Positions 23,748-35,841 are shown, numbered from the stretch's first letter. The stretch: DNA of 64,000 nucleotides from Coix lacryma-jobi var. lacryma-jobi (GCA_009763385.1 CM019823.1:40420444-40484443); one strand, 5' to 3'. The notes: generated by a model from the letters alone, not told the origin. Translations and numbers: made by a program.

Positions 23748-26700
23748 TCAAAGTTTTGGGCTTTGGCCTATCTTATCCTTTGGTGATGAAGCCGCCTCTT
23801 CGGTGTCCAGCTCAGTCTCAGATAGTGATAGATAAGGATTTCCTTCTTCAATAGGCAGTGTCCTCTTGGAGCCCTCAAGGGCTACACCCAGAACAATGTT
23901 ATCTTCAAAGGCTGGTCTAGATTCTTTCTTTGGATTAGCCACCGAGACTGATACATCTCCTTGCCGCTCAGTGGAATCTCTTTCATGTGTCTTCCCTTTA
24001 CCAGTCTTAGAAGTTGACATAGCAGGATCTAAAGACGGTGTTACTGGCGTCACATTGTCACTCTTAATGTTCTTTACCCGAGCATCTTCAGGTACCATTT
24101 TTTTCTGTTCCTTCTTCTCAGAGTTGCTTAAACTATCATTTTCAGGTGAAGCGGACTTGATCTCTACCGAGCCATTTGTCTTGACTTTCTGCTCCTCACG
24201 TGATGATACAGGTCGAGGCTTGGGTTTGTCATCACTGATCCTTGCAGATGTATCAATCAGAAGTGGACGGCCACGGACGCGACTATACATGTCCTCTCCA
24301 AAAGGAATGTTATCAAAGTCCGCATTGCCATATGATTTCTGAACTGTTCGAATTTGGGTAGCAAGCCTTGCTTTGTGATGCCCAACTATTCTAAGAAGAT
24401 CCAACATAACAGTTTCCTGTGTAATTTGGAACAAAGAAAAACCCATGTTAATTATTTTTTAGTATGGTTTTATTTTTTTAGCATGGTGTGATGCTTCCTA
24501 GTTATATAAAAATGCAGCCTAAAATCAAGCTGAAATTCTTCGATTTAAATGGATGTCATGCCAAAATGGCATCCGAAGCTTCTCCAATGAAAATTTGAGT
24601 AGTTTTACCATGTAAGAAGTCCCAAGATATTGATGCGCAACAGGTCAAAAGCAACCAGATTAGTTCGGAAACCCTTGTTATAATTCAAGTAAACCACACA
24701 TGTACTGGGCCAAGATTCAAACATTAGGATTTTAGGACATGCTAAAGTCATACAGTTCTATGCCCATTTGTTTAAAATTTTGTTTTTTTAAACAAATTAT
24801 GTACGGTTGAATTGCTAGATTTAATTTCTTTTTTCGGTCATCCTGGCAACTGTCAGAACACTAACACCATAATGGAAGGAAACTGTAAACTCTAAACTGA
24901 AATACTCGGTTCTGAAAGTCCTAACATAGTGAAATTCAATGGTGAAACTGTGTCAAAATGGTCTACTCTATACATTCCTACTGACCTGAGTAATTTATTT
25001 GAAGAACAGAAGCTAGAAAATAAGGGTCAAGAGTGACAGACCATACATGTTCAGCAAACACCATAGCTGTGCATAACATGTTCCTAGGCTTTCTTGCAAG
25101 GCAATTATCTAACGATGGAAAGGCAGATTACCTGAACATTTAGATACTCCTCAATGTGATGTTTTCACGAAGCAGGATACTAAAATCTACAACAAACACA
25201 CAAAAAAGAATGAACTGAGTTGGTGGCCAATATGAAACTCAGCAGTAGATGGGAAGATAGTCTTGTATCCCAAAAAAATATATACAAATAGATAATATGC
25301 ATGAAAGCAGGACAGCTCAATGTAGTTTCAAAAAGTGCTAGGCCCTAAGCAGGCGATTAGGATCTTGCCTAGCACCCAGGAATTGCTAAGCATTTATACC
25401 ATGGCATGACCTCGTCCTCAATTCATTTGCCAGGGCCTCAATCAACAACTGCACTAGAGCTCAAGCTTGTTCTGCATGACATTTCACTCATTTAGCTCGG
25501 TGGCACCAAGCTTGATTCTGATGGCAAGGATGTGAAGCCTGTGGGCATCATTAAGTTCAATCGTGGTGCTTCCTACCAGCATTTACCCAAATGACATTCT
25601 AGTATTCTACAAGTCATAAAAATTCAGGTGGCATCTTGTGCACATAATATTATGAGTGGAAGCTGATTCCAGATGTGAAAAATAAACAAGCATCCAAACA
25701 GAACCTTAAGAAAATAAGACCATCATATGATTCATGTATTCATGTGGTTATGGATAATTCTAAACCAACTTGGTAGCTGCCTGAAAGTAAGCAACCAATG
25801 CCAACTCAAGACCAGATACATATAGGCTACAGCTATCTAGAACTAGCATCTCATCCAGCACAAGTCCTAAAAGTAAAAAACACAATAAAATGGTTCTGAA
25901 ACACCAGGTATTTAGCATAGTTAACTAGCTAAGGTAGGTTTTATTAGGTAACATAAATGTAAAAAGGCTAAATTTACATTAAACATCAGTGAAAAGGCCA
26001 ATGGTAATAATATTGGGGAGGTCTTTGCCAGCCAGGGTTAATAAGGCTATGCCTAAGTGTTGGAGTATAAGTGAATTGTCCACTTCTTCCCATCAACTTA
26101 AGTTTTTGGGTTGAACTGGTTGGTGCATACAACTCAATATGGTACCAAAACCAGATGTCTCGAGTTTGAATCCTGATTAGGCAATTAAATAAAATATAAT
26201 TGTTGCTCGCTCCTATTCCACGTCTGAGACCTAAGGGAGCCTCGCATGACGGGGAGTGTTTGTGTATAATTGAATTGTCCACCTCTCTCTCCATCAGCTT
26301 AAGCTTTTGGGTTGAACAAGATGGTGCATGCAACTCAATACTAAGAAAGATGTGCCAATGTTGATCACATAGTTCTTATTGAGGACTGAGCGCAATAATT
26401 CTTCAACTAAACGATGGAATTACTCGATGTAAGGAATTACCATAAGTGCTTGATTTTTTGGATCAATTTTCTCAAAGAATACTCCCTGTGCAGCTTTTGT
26501 TGTTCTATATGCGGATTTTTTGCCAACACTTTCCTCATGTCAGCAACTATAGTCTGCCAAAGAAAAACAAAGATGCATGGCTAAGATAGAGTTTTAATAC
26601 ACTGCAAAAAGAATCAAACAGATAAGAGAAGGGGATTGTGTTAAGTAATTCCTTCTGGTACTTACCCCAATTTTTCCGGCATCCATGTGGCTAATAGCAA

Positions 26701-28995
26701 GATAGTCTTAATACGCCAATGGGTCCTCTGAGTGTTATTCCTTAATATAGAAACTGTAAACTTATGGTTAGGAACGTATATCGCTTCTCGATCAACCCCT
26801 CTAATGATTGTTGGAGACCACAAACCAACATGCTGAAAATTAAATCAAATAACTTCAAGTTAGATAAATGATTCCAATGTATTGACCAAATCTTCCATGG
26901 GAAAAACTGATAGTACATAAAATAAAACCTTAAAGCATGTTACAAATAATATATCATAACTAGATGGTGTAGTTTCAGCCCAAAGTTAAATTAAGGCATA
27001 CCTCAACAAGGCCAGAGACATCAACACCATCTATCTTTGCTTCGATCCATTCATTGACTACAAATGGGCGAGTGGCATTGATCATGACACTCGAGAGGAA
27101 GTTAGTGAAAATCTGCAACAAATTATGATAGATATTAGCACCACAGCACAATTAATCATATCAGCAACATGTTTTGTAGTACCTCACGACCAGCAAGTGT
27201 AAGCAACACTGTCCCAAACCCTCCAGCAGTTATCCACTTTTGGGTATTGAAACCCAGCAACTCCATAAAGAGAGAAACAGCAGCAATCCAAACACCAGTA
27301 TAAAGAGCTTTCATGGTAAAATCAAACCCCATCTGCCAGAAACAAATTTACGTAAGTAATACTGCAGTTTGAAGGGAAAAATGTACTGATATTATTCTAT
27401 GTGATTCAAATATCAGAACAATATCTTGACTCCATTACTTATTTCTAGACTCGGTAAGGTTAAGAACAAATGGGCCCTCAGAATAGCAATAGAGAATTTA
27501 GGGCTGCTGCCAAGTACTGTTGGACATCAAAAATGTGCTTCCAATAAACCAATCATTCAGCAAAGGTTTCAGTCTCTAATTCCATATAAAAAATGAAGAA
27601 AAGAGTGGGCCAATAACTTCCTGAATGTACTCGCACCATATTTCAGTCTCAAACAAACAGTGCCAACTGCACTAAATCTAGGATAAATCCATGAAACTTT
27701 TAGGTTCTCCCTTCAGATGAAATGTGACATGGTAGGAGTTAGGAAATGTTTATAGGAGCAATGTCTCATGCAAGAAAGACATAGCCTAGCTGCAAAAAAA
27801 AAACAGAAGAGTAGAAACGAGGAAGGTAGTGTGGATTAGGGCATTGACACCAATGTTTTCAGATTGTCCAATTAATCGTCCTCATACCACCTAGCACTCA
27901 ATTAGGCCCTCCGATTCGATCAGAGCGATCAATTAGGCCCTCAGATCTACATTCCACAATCAAAGAAACACATTCCTATGTTTTTGTCTCTTACCAAGGG
28001 TGGAGGACCTTTGTGAATAAAGAGAAACAAATAGCAGATGGAAAAAGGGTAACAAAGAACTTCGGTAGGTACCAAGATTTTACTTGTTATGGTATAAGGA
28101 TCTTACGTTTCTTGCATCATTGGGATTGCGCATGTCCATAAGAAACTTTTGTACCTGCTGAATCAAGCTAAAAAGAAGAAAAACAATCTTAGCATTAACA
28201 AAACTGAATAAAACAGAACATAGTGAAACCAAATTAATCATACAAGACAATAACATAGATATAGACACCTTAAATTTTATACAAATCAAGGCAGCAAGGA
28301 CTACATCTTCCCATTGCAATACATGAAACACCATTGTAGCTTATAACTAACTAATATGTTAGTTATTTCATTTCATCTGGATATGTTCAATAAAGCAAAG
28401 AAAATAATTCCACAAATATCACATCCTTGATTCCATGATAACAATGCTGAAATTATGTTAACACGGATCACAGCACGATTGATAATGTTAGCACAGTATG
28501 GCACTAATATACCAGCACGTCAGTAAATTTCATTTCTGAAAACCTTTTGTATGCTTATAAAGTTATAAATTATAGCATTCCCCAGATGTAAGTACAAAAA
28601 AGTTCCAATACATTCCTCATCTATTTGTATTTGTATAGCACAAACCAATGTTTTCTGATCGTCCGATTAATCGTGATTAATTGTCCTTATCGGTACTTAG
28701 CAGTCGATTAGAGCCTTCAATTAGATCAGAGCGATCAGAAACCTGATTGTACGATTAATCGTCGATTACTCGCGATTAATCGTCCGATTAGGCCTCTTGG
28801 TCGATCAGCACTAAATAGGCAGATGACCTCCTTCAGTTTACTGGGCTAAAATATGGAGGCCGGGACAAGAATATGGAGTCAGATCTCACATGTAAGTAAC
28901 CAACTAACTAGGAATATAATCTTGAATCGTGATGCTCGATGTCTACTATATAAATATAGTATATGGTATATATACCCATACATATATGATATATA

Positions 28996-29041
<46 letters not shown>

Positions 29042-32000
29042 ATGCTGGATGATTAGATCGATCAGAGGTCGATTAATCGTCCTGATCGGTACCAGACCGA
29101 TTAGAGATGATAGGCCGATCAAAAAACATTGGCACAAACTGAAGCTAATCTTGTATCCTCACAATCTCACCATATATCTTTTGATATATGCAGAAGGGCC
29201 TGTAGCTAAGTTGGTTAGGTGACTTGAGTAGCACTCCTCGGCTCCTCGGGTTCTAGGCTCGACTACCCGTAGGAGCGAATTTCAGGCTGGAGATTAAAAA
29301 TCTCACACCAAAGCGCAGGTCTAAGGCCCAGCCCCGGTCGTCGCCGTTCTCACATGGGCTACGGTGCCACCGTATATTGGTAGGACGGGGGGGGTTTCGA
29401 CCAGCGTGAGAAGGTATTCTTCTTAGTGCAATGTCTGGGTGCCTGCCCCCCCCCCCCCCCCCCTCTCCCCGGCCCCCAGGTTGACGTTTCTTTTTTTTGT
29501 TTGTTTGTTTGTATATATCGCCAACGCGTGCTTTTGCAGTTACAGTTAACTTGAGTACTTGACTGCATAATAAACGGTGTCATTACTATACATAACTTAA
29601 ATGGGCATGATCGAATCAAAGCCACAACTTGCAAAAAACAACTGAAGTTTTTCTGAGGATGTAGCATGTGCACCTTGTGAGAATATATGAAACAGCCAGG
29701 ACAGTTGATAATGATCTCACAAAAGTTATCAGGCGCGTTTTCACAGCTTGGCTTGCTGCTGAAGGCAAGACAACTGGATCCAAACCCCTGTAAGACATTG
29801 CATGGACAAAGAGAAAGGTAAATAAAAGAAAAGAAAAACCGAGGAAAATGTTTATAGCCCATTTCAAACACATGAATCTTGTAGGAACTATGTGCATAAT
29901 TTGCTTAGCTGTTTAAACACAGTTTGAATGCTACACAGTAGCCACTCATCCCCATTTAAACAGACATTTTAGCCTGCTAGTTGGCTAAACGATGAGTGGC
30001 AGACTGTTTAGAGTTTGGCAGACAGATGAACACTGACTGACTGCAGTGCAATTCCAATGGAAACAGAAATAATTTCAACATTACAAACAGGGCCATAGCA
30101 TTGCAGCGATGATATCAAGTGGCTAGAGTTGCCACTTCAGAAAGGATCATTATAATATGGTGGAGCTATACCTGCAGATTAGTGTTGCTCCTGTCCAGAG
30201 AAGTAGAGGTTGAAGGTACGACGAAGAAATCAAATATGTAGGGCTCTTCTTCCAGTTGCCTCCATGCTGTAAAGGTCCATTATGAACTATGTTAACCAGC
30301 ATAGTATATGCCATCAAGAAAAAGCTAACTTAGTATATGATCATGCAAATGAAAATAATAAAATATGGTTACATGTAGCAGAACACATACATCAAAACGG
30401 TTTCTAATATCCCGCATTAGAGGCAAAAAACCCCACAGAGCAAACACAATAATCCCGATTGCAGGGACCACAAGTGAGGTAGCAGGATTTGCAAGTAAAG
30501 TATCACATGACCTGTCAACGCAACAAAAATCAATTAACAAAAATGATATGAAGTACATTCAGATGTAATACATATAAATAGACTTTTCCAGTAAATAAAA
30601 TCAAACATGTTTCACATCTCTATTTTTTAGATTATTTTAATATTGTACTATGCGAACAATGGTACTTTTTCCATGTGCATATTTGCATATCCCTCACTAA
30701 ATTAAAGAGAATTCAAGTATGAACCTAATGAATTCACATAGTCATAGTAATGACCTTAAGAAAGACTTAGGTCAGGAACAAATAAGAGATAATTAAAACT
30801 GCCCAAGAAGTGTAGCCAACACAATAGCATGATCAGGCTTAAAATTCAAGCTCCATTGTGTTAGCTATCAATCTATATTATCTAACAAGTGGGTAGAGTG
30901 TTAGACTAATCCATATGTTACTTTAGTAATCAAAAAATTTAAAACACACTGCCAAGATATATATGTTGCATCATCTGCCAAAACATAAAATGTATGCCCA
31001 TAGTTGGTTTATTGTCTAACTTCAACAGGTTACTGAAGAGTGAAAACCTCAACACTCACGAGAAGTATAGGTAATCACCCTATGGAATGTATGATTTCCG
31101 TGCCACCACTTATGGATACACAAACCAGTGGTACTGTGTACTATAGAGTAGATCACTTTCTCCAATGTCCTGATTAACTGAGGCCTTGTTCAGTTCGTGA
31201 AATTTTTGGGGAAAGTTCTTGTAGCACTTTCGTTGTTATTTGACAAACTTTGTCCAAACATGGACTAACTAGGCTCAAAAGATTTGTCTCGATATGAACA
31301 GACTAAAAGTACAATTAATTTTTTTTACCTACATTTAATGCTCCATGCATGTCTAAAGATTCGATGTGACGGGGAATCTTGAAAAATTTTGGGTAGTTTT
31401 GGGGAACTGAACCTGGCCTGAGCTTGCACTCACACGACAATGGTAGGATCCGATCCAAACTACTGTTTTGCCGTTTGCTTATTACCAAGTCTGTGTAATA
31501 ATTAGAAAGCTCATAAACAAAGAATTGTATGAGGGAATTACCTAGTTAGTGCTAATGATGCGTTCTTGACAAGAGGAAATTCCTTCAAAGGAACTGGCAA
31601 GGCAAAAGATCTAAAGCCCAAAGATCTATATCTGCGAGGTGTATAAAGCATGGGCCTGTAGCTACTCTCTAACACATTGTGATCCCAATAGTATCGCCTC
31701 TGCAAAGAAAACCAGAGTTACTTTGTAAGATCTACAATTAGGACGCAAAACCAGTGTACCTTTTAACCTGTACAGCTTGGACACCAGAGTCCTAAAAAGG
31801 GTTTCCCCAACCAGATATGGTGAATTCCAAGTGGTATTTCGTATGGCAAAATAAATTGCCAAGTCAGACCCACACCAGAATCGAACACCAACATGCTTAG
31901 TCATGTCTAAGTAACACTGTCTTTAACTACTGTACTGGCACAAATTCAGGAAAAAAAAAACTATAGTGTCATACAACCATAGTATCACAGAGCTGTTATC

Positions 32001-33213
32001 TTGGAACAAATGTAAGACTCAAGTTAGGATGAAAACAAGGGACTGTAATTACACATTATATCGTGAGGGATGAAGTATGACAAGTATTCAGTTCTACATA
32101 AATAGTTCTTTGATACCCCTAAATGTAAGTTTTATGGTTAGACAAAAGCACACATTTGAAAGTAGTACTCATGCCAAAATGTTGATAAGAAGTTAAAAAC
32201 TTTAAACAAAAATGTTGTAAAGTAGTTTTAGCATTGGAACTACAGATGTAATTTCCATAAGGTCAAAAGATTTTTACTCCAACTAAGTGCATATAAGGAG
32301 AGCTGTAGGTGTAGGAGACTGGATAGTATGATTTAAAAAAAAAGTTATGCTTTCATGCACAGGCACTGGATGCAGGCACTGATAAAATACATTACAGTTA
32401 TCAACATCAATTAGTTCTGATTTCTCAAACTATCAAAAAATATGATAGTAATGATACGATATGGTGTACAGCGGTGCAGCCATAAAATACCTTGCAATCA
32501 AATGCAGCACCATATTGTTTATCTGTATTTCCTAGTGACTATTGAGTATTGCTAATGCCTTGTGGTATGGTGTGTGGCTGTGTGATCTCCATAAGTCAAA
32601 CCAACTACACTGAAATACCTCATTCTTTTGGAGTAAGGCTAACATAGATAAGAAAATTTTGCAAAACAAAAATAGGTTTAAAAACGATATCTACATGGAG
32701 AGTTGTTTGTTACAGCTACATGAGAGAAACAGATTAACAGACCGTAATGGTTACTTAATTCTTTCTGCCACACATCCACAAACTTGGAAGAAACCATGTG
32801 CTCCAGCTAAATTGGTTGTACTGACCATATTTAAAACTTCAAAAACAAAAGAAAAGTAAAAAAATGATACACAAAAAAATTGATGCCTTCTGCATGATAA
32901 AAGAGGCATACTAGTTCACATCCTCTTTCAGAAATTGGTCGCAAATGAATGTACTGTGCAGTTAGCTTAGCCAACAAAAAGAATGGGCCATACATCATAA
33001 AATGAAGGAAACGAGGTGGATGGCAAGGGAAGAGAACTCCTCATCTCAGGACTCTGAAAAAATAGAGAGAGAATCCTTAAAATAATAACAAAAGGACTAT
33101 GTATTAGTACAGGAAAAGCAAGGAGGAATGTGTACCCTAAATCTGTTCCTTTGGCAAAATATATCAGTAGCAGTTACTCTTTGGAACAGCTGAGATGTCA
33201 ATCCAACTGCCAT
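23748..33213 (-). CDS. MSL2/3: Plastid mechanosensitive ion channel, MSL2/MSL3 type
   Basis: Thirteen coding exons: 33213-33136, 33053-32994, 31699-31542, 30511-30391, 30266-30172, 29787-29674, 28167-28107, 27332-27183, 27112-27002, 26832-26666, 26553-26441, 25186-25132 and 24416-23748; all introns are GT..AG. About 651 residues after allowing for four missing bases, close to Arabidopsis MSL2/MSL3. Residues 1-100 are Arg/Ser-rich and fit a plastid transit peptide. Five membrane helices follow (for example SLVVPAIGIIVFALWGF and QPLLLWTGATLIC). The last, GGFGTVLLTLAGRE, matches the pore-lining MscS helix, followed by the MscS beta domain (VMINATRPFVV, HVGLWSPTIIRG, VPNHKFTV). The tail is long and Ser/Lys-rich. 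Family role: relieves osmotic tension in the plastid envelope and affects plastid size and division. Exons 10, 11 and 12 lack 1, 1 and 2 bases (near 26704, 26484 and 25153), which breaks the frame; assembly error is the likelier cause. Confidence 0.93.
26058..26340 (+). mobile_element. Small LTR retrotransposon (SMART/TRIM class) in MSL intron
   Basis: Two direct repeats, 26058-26139 and 26257-26340, share GAATTGTCCAC, TTTTGGGTTGAAC and CAACTCAATA. After the first repeat comes TGGTACCAAAACC, a degenerate match to the initiator-Met tRNA binding site TGGTATCAGAGCC. A purine tract GACGGGGAG precedes the second. A perfect 5-bp target duplication CTAAG flanks the unit (26053-26057 and 26341-26345). 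Total 283 bp with LTRs of about 83 bp, matching the grass SMART elements known for inserting in or near genes. It encodes nothing and must rely on other elements. It sits in the intron between coding exons 11 and 12. Confidence 0.9.
27851..27960. mobile_element. Degenerate relative of the hAT MITE at 28646
   Basis: CAATGTTTTCAGATTGTCC and the following CAATTAATCGTCC resemble the left end of the element at 28646-29131, and AGCACTCAATTAGGCCC also recurs in related form. No matching right end or target duplication was found, so this is probably a truncated copy. Confidence 0.4.
28646..29131. mobile_element. Non-autonomous hAT element with 8-bp TSD
   Basis: The left end is CAATGTTTTCTGATCG; the right end in reverse is CAATGTTTTTTGATCGG. 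The 8-mer GCACAAAC occurs immediately outside both ends (28638-28645 and 29132-29139), a perfect hAT-type target duplication. The 486-bp interior repeats CGATTAATCG-like palindromes and contains the TA microsatellite. There is no coding sequence. It lies in the intron between MSL coding exons 6 and 7. Confidence 0.88.
28984..29038. repeat. (TA)n microsatellite
   Basis: An almost pure TA dinucleotide run of about 50 bases inside the hAT element, preceded by a few TATGA units. Likely length-variable between individuals. Confidence 0.97.
29196..29508 (+). mobile_element. tRNA-derived SINE in MSL intron
   Basis: The head GGGCCTGTAGCTAAGTTGG resembles a tRNA 5' arm with RNA polymerase III box A, and GGTTCTAGGCTCGAC about 35 bases later is a degraded box B. 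The body has segments found in common grass SINEs (GAATTTCAGGCTGGAG, CAGGTCTAAGGCCCAGCCC, TCTCACATGGGCTACGG), then a C run (about 29447-29463) and a terminal T-rich tail (29488-29508). A clean target duplication was not found. It is not a functional tRNA because the anticodon arm cannot fold. Confidence 0.72.
31182..31418. mobile_element. MITE of the GGCC..GTTCAGTTC family
   Basis: A 237-bp unit with ends GGCCTTGTTCAGTTC and, in reverse, GGCCAGGTTCAGTTC. TGA flanks both sides (31179-31181 and 31419-31421), a perfect 3-bp duplication. Opposite orientation to its relative at 21537-21776. It lies in the intron between MSL coding exons 3 and 4. Confidence 0.82.
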
Positions 33214-33241
33214 CTCAAGCAAAACTCAAATTGAATGAAAT

Positions 33242-33268
33242 TCACATCCACTGGACACAGTCTTTCAT
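33242..33268 (-). promoter_or_regulatory. Upstream ORF in the MSL 5' leader
   Basis: An 8-codon uORF (MKDCVQWM, then TGA) lies 28 bases upstream of the MSL start codon, in the leader exon 33304-33214, whose acceptor TTTCAG is at 33305-33310. It could lower translation of the main frame. Nothing shows that it is conserved. Confidence 0.4.
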
Positions 33269-34345
33269 CAGTCACTGATGTGTAATATGTTGTTGGTTAC
33301 ACCCCTGAAATACAAACACAGTTAGAAGTTAGAACAGGTGATTTTTTTTTTTTTGATCTGTCAAATTATCCATTTACATGATCTTATTCATCAGAGTATA
33401 AAGTATTTCATTCATCTTGCAGAGATGGAGCGTCAGCGCCACAAAGGCTATGGTGGAGGCAGATAAGAAACTATAAGTGCATCTCAAAACTGTTAAAAGA
33501 CTAAGTGCACTCACTAAACTACAATTATTTTGCAAAGATAGAAGCTGCAGTTAATATCACTATGATTGTTTCATTTCAGTAGCAATAAGTAGTATTGGCT
33601 ATTTGGAAATTGGACCCTAAGTTCATCAAGCATGATAATTCTAAAGAAAAAAAAAACATTAATGCTAAGTCAATATGAGGGGGCGAAATAAATGAGTGAT
33701 GTGTGTAGTTTTGCTTCTATGAAACTCATTTAGCCTGCCAAAAATTGTAAATGCTGCACCAGTTATTTAGCTCATATTTAGTTTGCTTCAGGTCTTTCCT
33801 ACAGACCCTTGCTGAATATTTGACCAACAAGCTGAACAGAAAAAACTTTGCCTACTAGCCAATGCATTACTATTTGATCTGAAGCCATATTGCTCGATCG
33901 CAATCAACATTTTATGAATTTATAACCATGCTCAAATACCAGAAGTGCTAGGTGGGTGAATGAACTTGCCTCCCGATGGATGTTAGTGTTATAGTAATCT
34001 TCTCTTTACATTTCCCCTGAGGCATCCCACCCGGTGAACCAGAATAGGAAGGGAAATATGAAATGGACCCCAACCAAATCCAATGGACCAACATATATAG
34101 ATAATAACGTAAGGAAAATCACTGGTTCGAGTTGGACAATACTCGACCCACCGACAAACGCAGGTTCCTAAGGGTAAGGTGAAACAACCAGGCATCCCTA
34201 CATAACTGATTGGGCTATGATTACGCAGGCTAAGCTCAATATCGGCATGAATCGCAAGGTGAAATCTAAACAGCTGGCCAAAACTGCTGAAACAAGAGTT
34301 GCGTACGTGAGGCGGCAGAAAACAAAAGGCGCGACGAACCCTTAC

Positions 34346-34530
34346 CTGGGCACCAGCGGAGCGGCGCCGGGTCGGGAAGGGTGGCGGCGAGTGGTCCTGT
34401 TGGCCGGCCGCGGCGGGGGCGCGACGGCGATGGCGCCTAGGGCCCCGGCGCGGCCGCGAATCGGTAGATTTTGGAGGTGGATTGGGATTTTTTTTTCCCT
34501 GGAGAGAAGCGAGGGAGGGGAATAGAACTC
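34346..34530 (-). other. Probable first leader exon of the MSL gene
   Basis: On the minus strand the GC-rich block ends in CCCAG at 34346 and continues GTAAGG, a good splice donor. The next acceptor downstream that fits is at 33305, leading into the ATG exon. The upper boundary is a guess; the transcription start is probably in the CT-rich segment at 34500-34700. Confidence 0.5.
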
Positions 34531-34820
34531 AGGGAAGAAGAGAAAGGCGAAGGCGATAACGCCTTCCGCGCGCGGCGACACAACAAGAGGAAGGAGGAGG
34601 ACGAGAGCGACGGGCGGAAGGGCCAGCCGGCAAGCCACGCACGTGGTGCCTTATCGGCCGCGCCAGTTTCTGGTTTGGTTTCTCCGCATCTCTTCTTTTT
34701 TTTCTCTTCCTTCCGATGTGCCGCAGTTGTTTCATTGACTCGTTGGGTTTCTTTTTTTATCTTTTTCTTTTTGTGTCGCACTCCTGTGCCAATTTATTTT
34801 CCCTTTCGGTTTTTTTTTTG

Positions 34821-34830
34821 TATATAAAAG
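34821..34830 (+). promoter_or_regulatory. TATA-box-like sequence, plus strand
   Basis: TATATAAAAG follows a T run in a stretch (34700-35040) that is otherwise featureless. It could serve the putative plus-strand unit starting near 35.1-35.7 kb, divergent from MSL. There is no other support. Confidence 0.25.
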
Positions 34831-35040
34831 GAAAAGGATTTTTCCGGCACGCGTCCAGGAGAAAGATTGAGCTCGAGCTGTTTGATTTTATTTTTCCTCG
34901 TGGCGTGGCCGGCCGCAATTACCTAGGCTCAAAAGGGATGACACCTGACCTAGGGTCTCCGCAAATGGTCCACGAACGGGTTCAGTTTGCTGCTCCTCTT
35001 CAAAACCAGTGTGACTCAAGTCTATGAGTCGAACATATAC

Positions 35041-35508
35041 AACTCTATATAGCGCATAGATTCGTCGTAATCAGAGCGCTTGATACATTGTTTATATTAC
35101 TGTTCACCATTGGGACGTCACCACGTGGCCTCGTGCGTGTCTCACCCTCGCTTTAGGCTCTCCGGATTAGCCGCCACTGCGCCACGCCGAGCACCCGTCA
35201 AACCAGAAAAAATGTGCGCCAACCTTCGCTTCTTTCCCCCGGCCCGTGTAAAAAAAATCACGTACAATGACGCCAACTCTATATAGCGCATAGATTTGGC
35301 GTAATCAGAGCGCTTGATACACTGTTTATATTACTGTTCACCATTGGGACGTCACCACGTGGCCTCGTGCGTGTCTCGCCCTCGCTTTAGGCTCTCCGGA
35401 TTAGCCGCCCCTACGCCACGCCGAGCACCCCGTCAAACCAGAAAAAAAAATGTGCGCCAACCTTCGCTTCTTTCCCCCGACCCGTGTAAAAAAAACCCGT
35501 ACAATGAC
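35041..35508 (+). repeat. 234-bp tandem duplication with bZIP-type sites
   Basis: Unit 1 is 35041-35274 and unit 2 is 35275-35508, nearly identical. Each has CTCTATATAGCGCATAG near its start and GGGACGTCACCACGTGGCC in the middle. The latter is an ACGT-core composite with a G-box/ABRE CACGTG at 35122-35127 and 35356-35361. The duplication lies directly upstream of the possible first exon at 35706. It has the layout of a duplicated promoter module; this is inference. Confidence 0.85.
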
Positions 35509-35705
35509 GCCTCGACGCCTCCGCCTCCGATCCGCTCGCCTCCGCCTCCGCCTCCGATCCGCTCGCCTCCGCCTCCCATCTCTTCTTCCTCTCCATCGGC
35601 GGCACCACGCGCCTCGCCTCCGTCAATCAAGAGTAAAAAGCCTCGCCGTCTCCGTACGCGCTTCTTCCTCTTCCTCTTCCTCTCCCCCAGCAGCAACAGA
35701 CGCAG

Positions 35706-35809
35706 ATGCGCCGTCCTCCCTTCGACGACCGCGGACGCGCGGAGCCAGGACGGAGAGGCGGCCACGGCGACGACGCTCGGGTCGTCGACATCCGCGAGGC
35801 ACAAGCGAG
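35706..35809 (+). CDS. Possible first coding exon of an unidentified gene
   Basis: The ATG at 35706 opens 34 codons rich in Arg, Gly and Asp (start MRRPPFDDRGR, end VVDIREAQA), ending in AG followed by the donor GTAAGAGG at 35810. Upstream is a CT-rich, GCC-repeat leader typical of grass 5' UTRs. I do not recognise the protein. No downstream exon in the matching phase was found before the Tekay insertion at 39081, so this is either the 5' end of a gene cut by the retrotransposon or a captured fragment. Confidence 0.35.
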
Positions 35810-35841
35810 GTAAGAGGTCGCCTGCCGCCCTCAGCTAAATC

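Noticed and set aside
29196..29275. tRNA gene
   Set aside because: Boxes A and B are recognisable, but the arms do not fold into a cloverleaf and the sequence continues into a SINE body with a T tail.
30867..30885. Helitron 5' end (TCTATATTATC after A)
   Set aside because: It fits the consensus, but lies in an intron of an otherwise collinear MSL gene with matching exons on both sides, so it cannot be the start of the Helitron ending at 52432.
34342..34827. Several overlapping frames around the MSL leader
   Set aside because: The GC-rich leader and T-rich flank give open frames on both strands without start context or conserved motifs.
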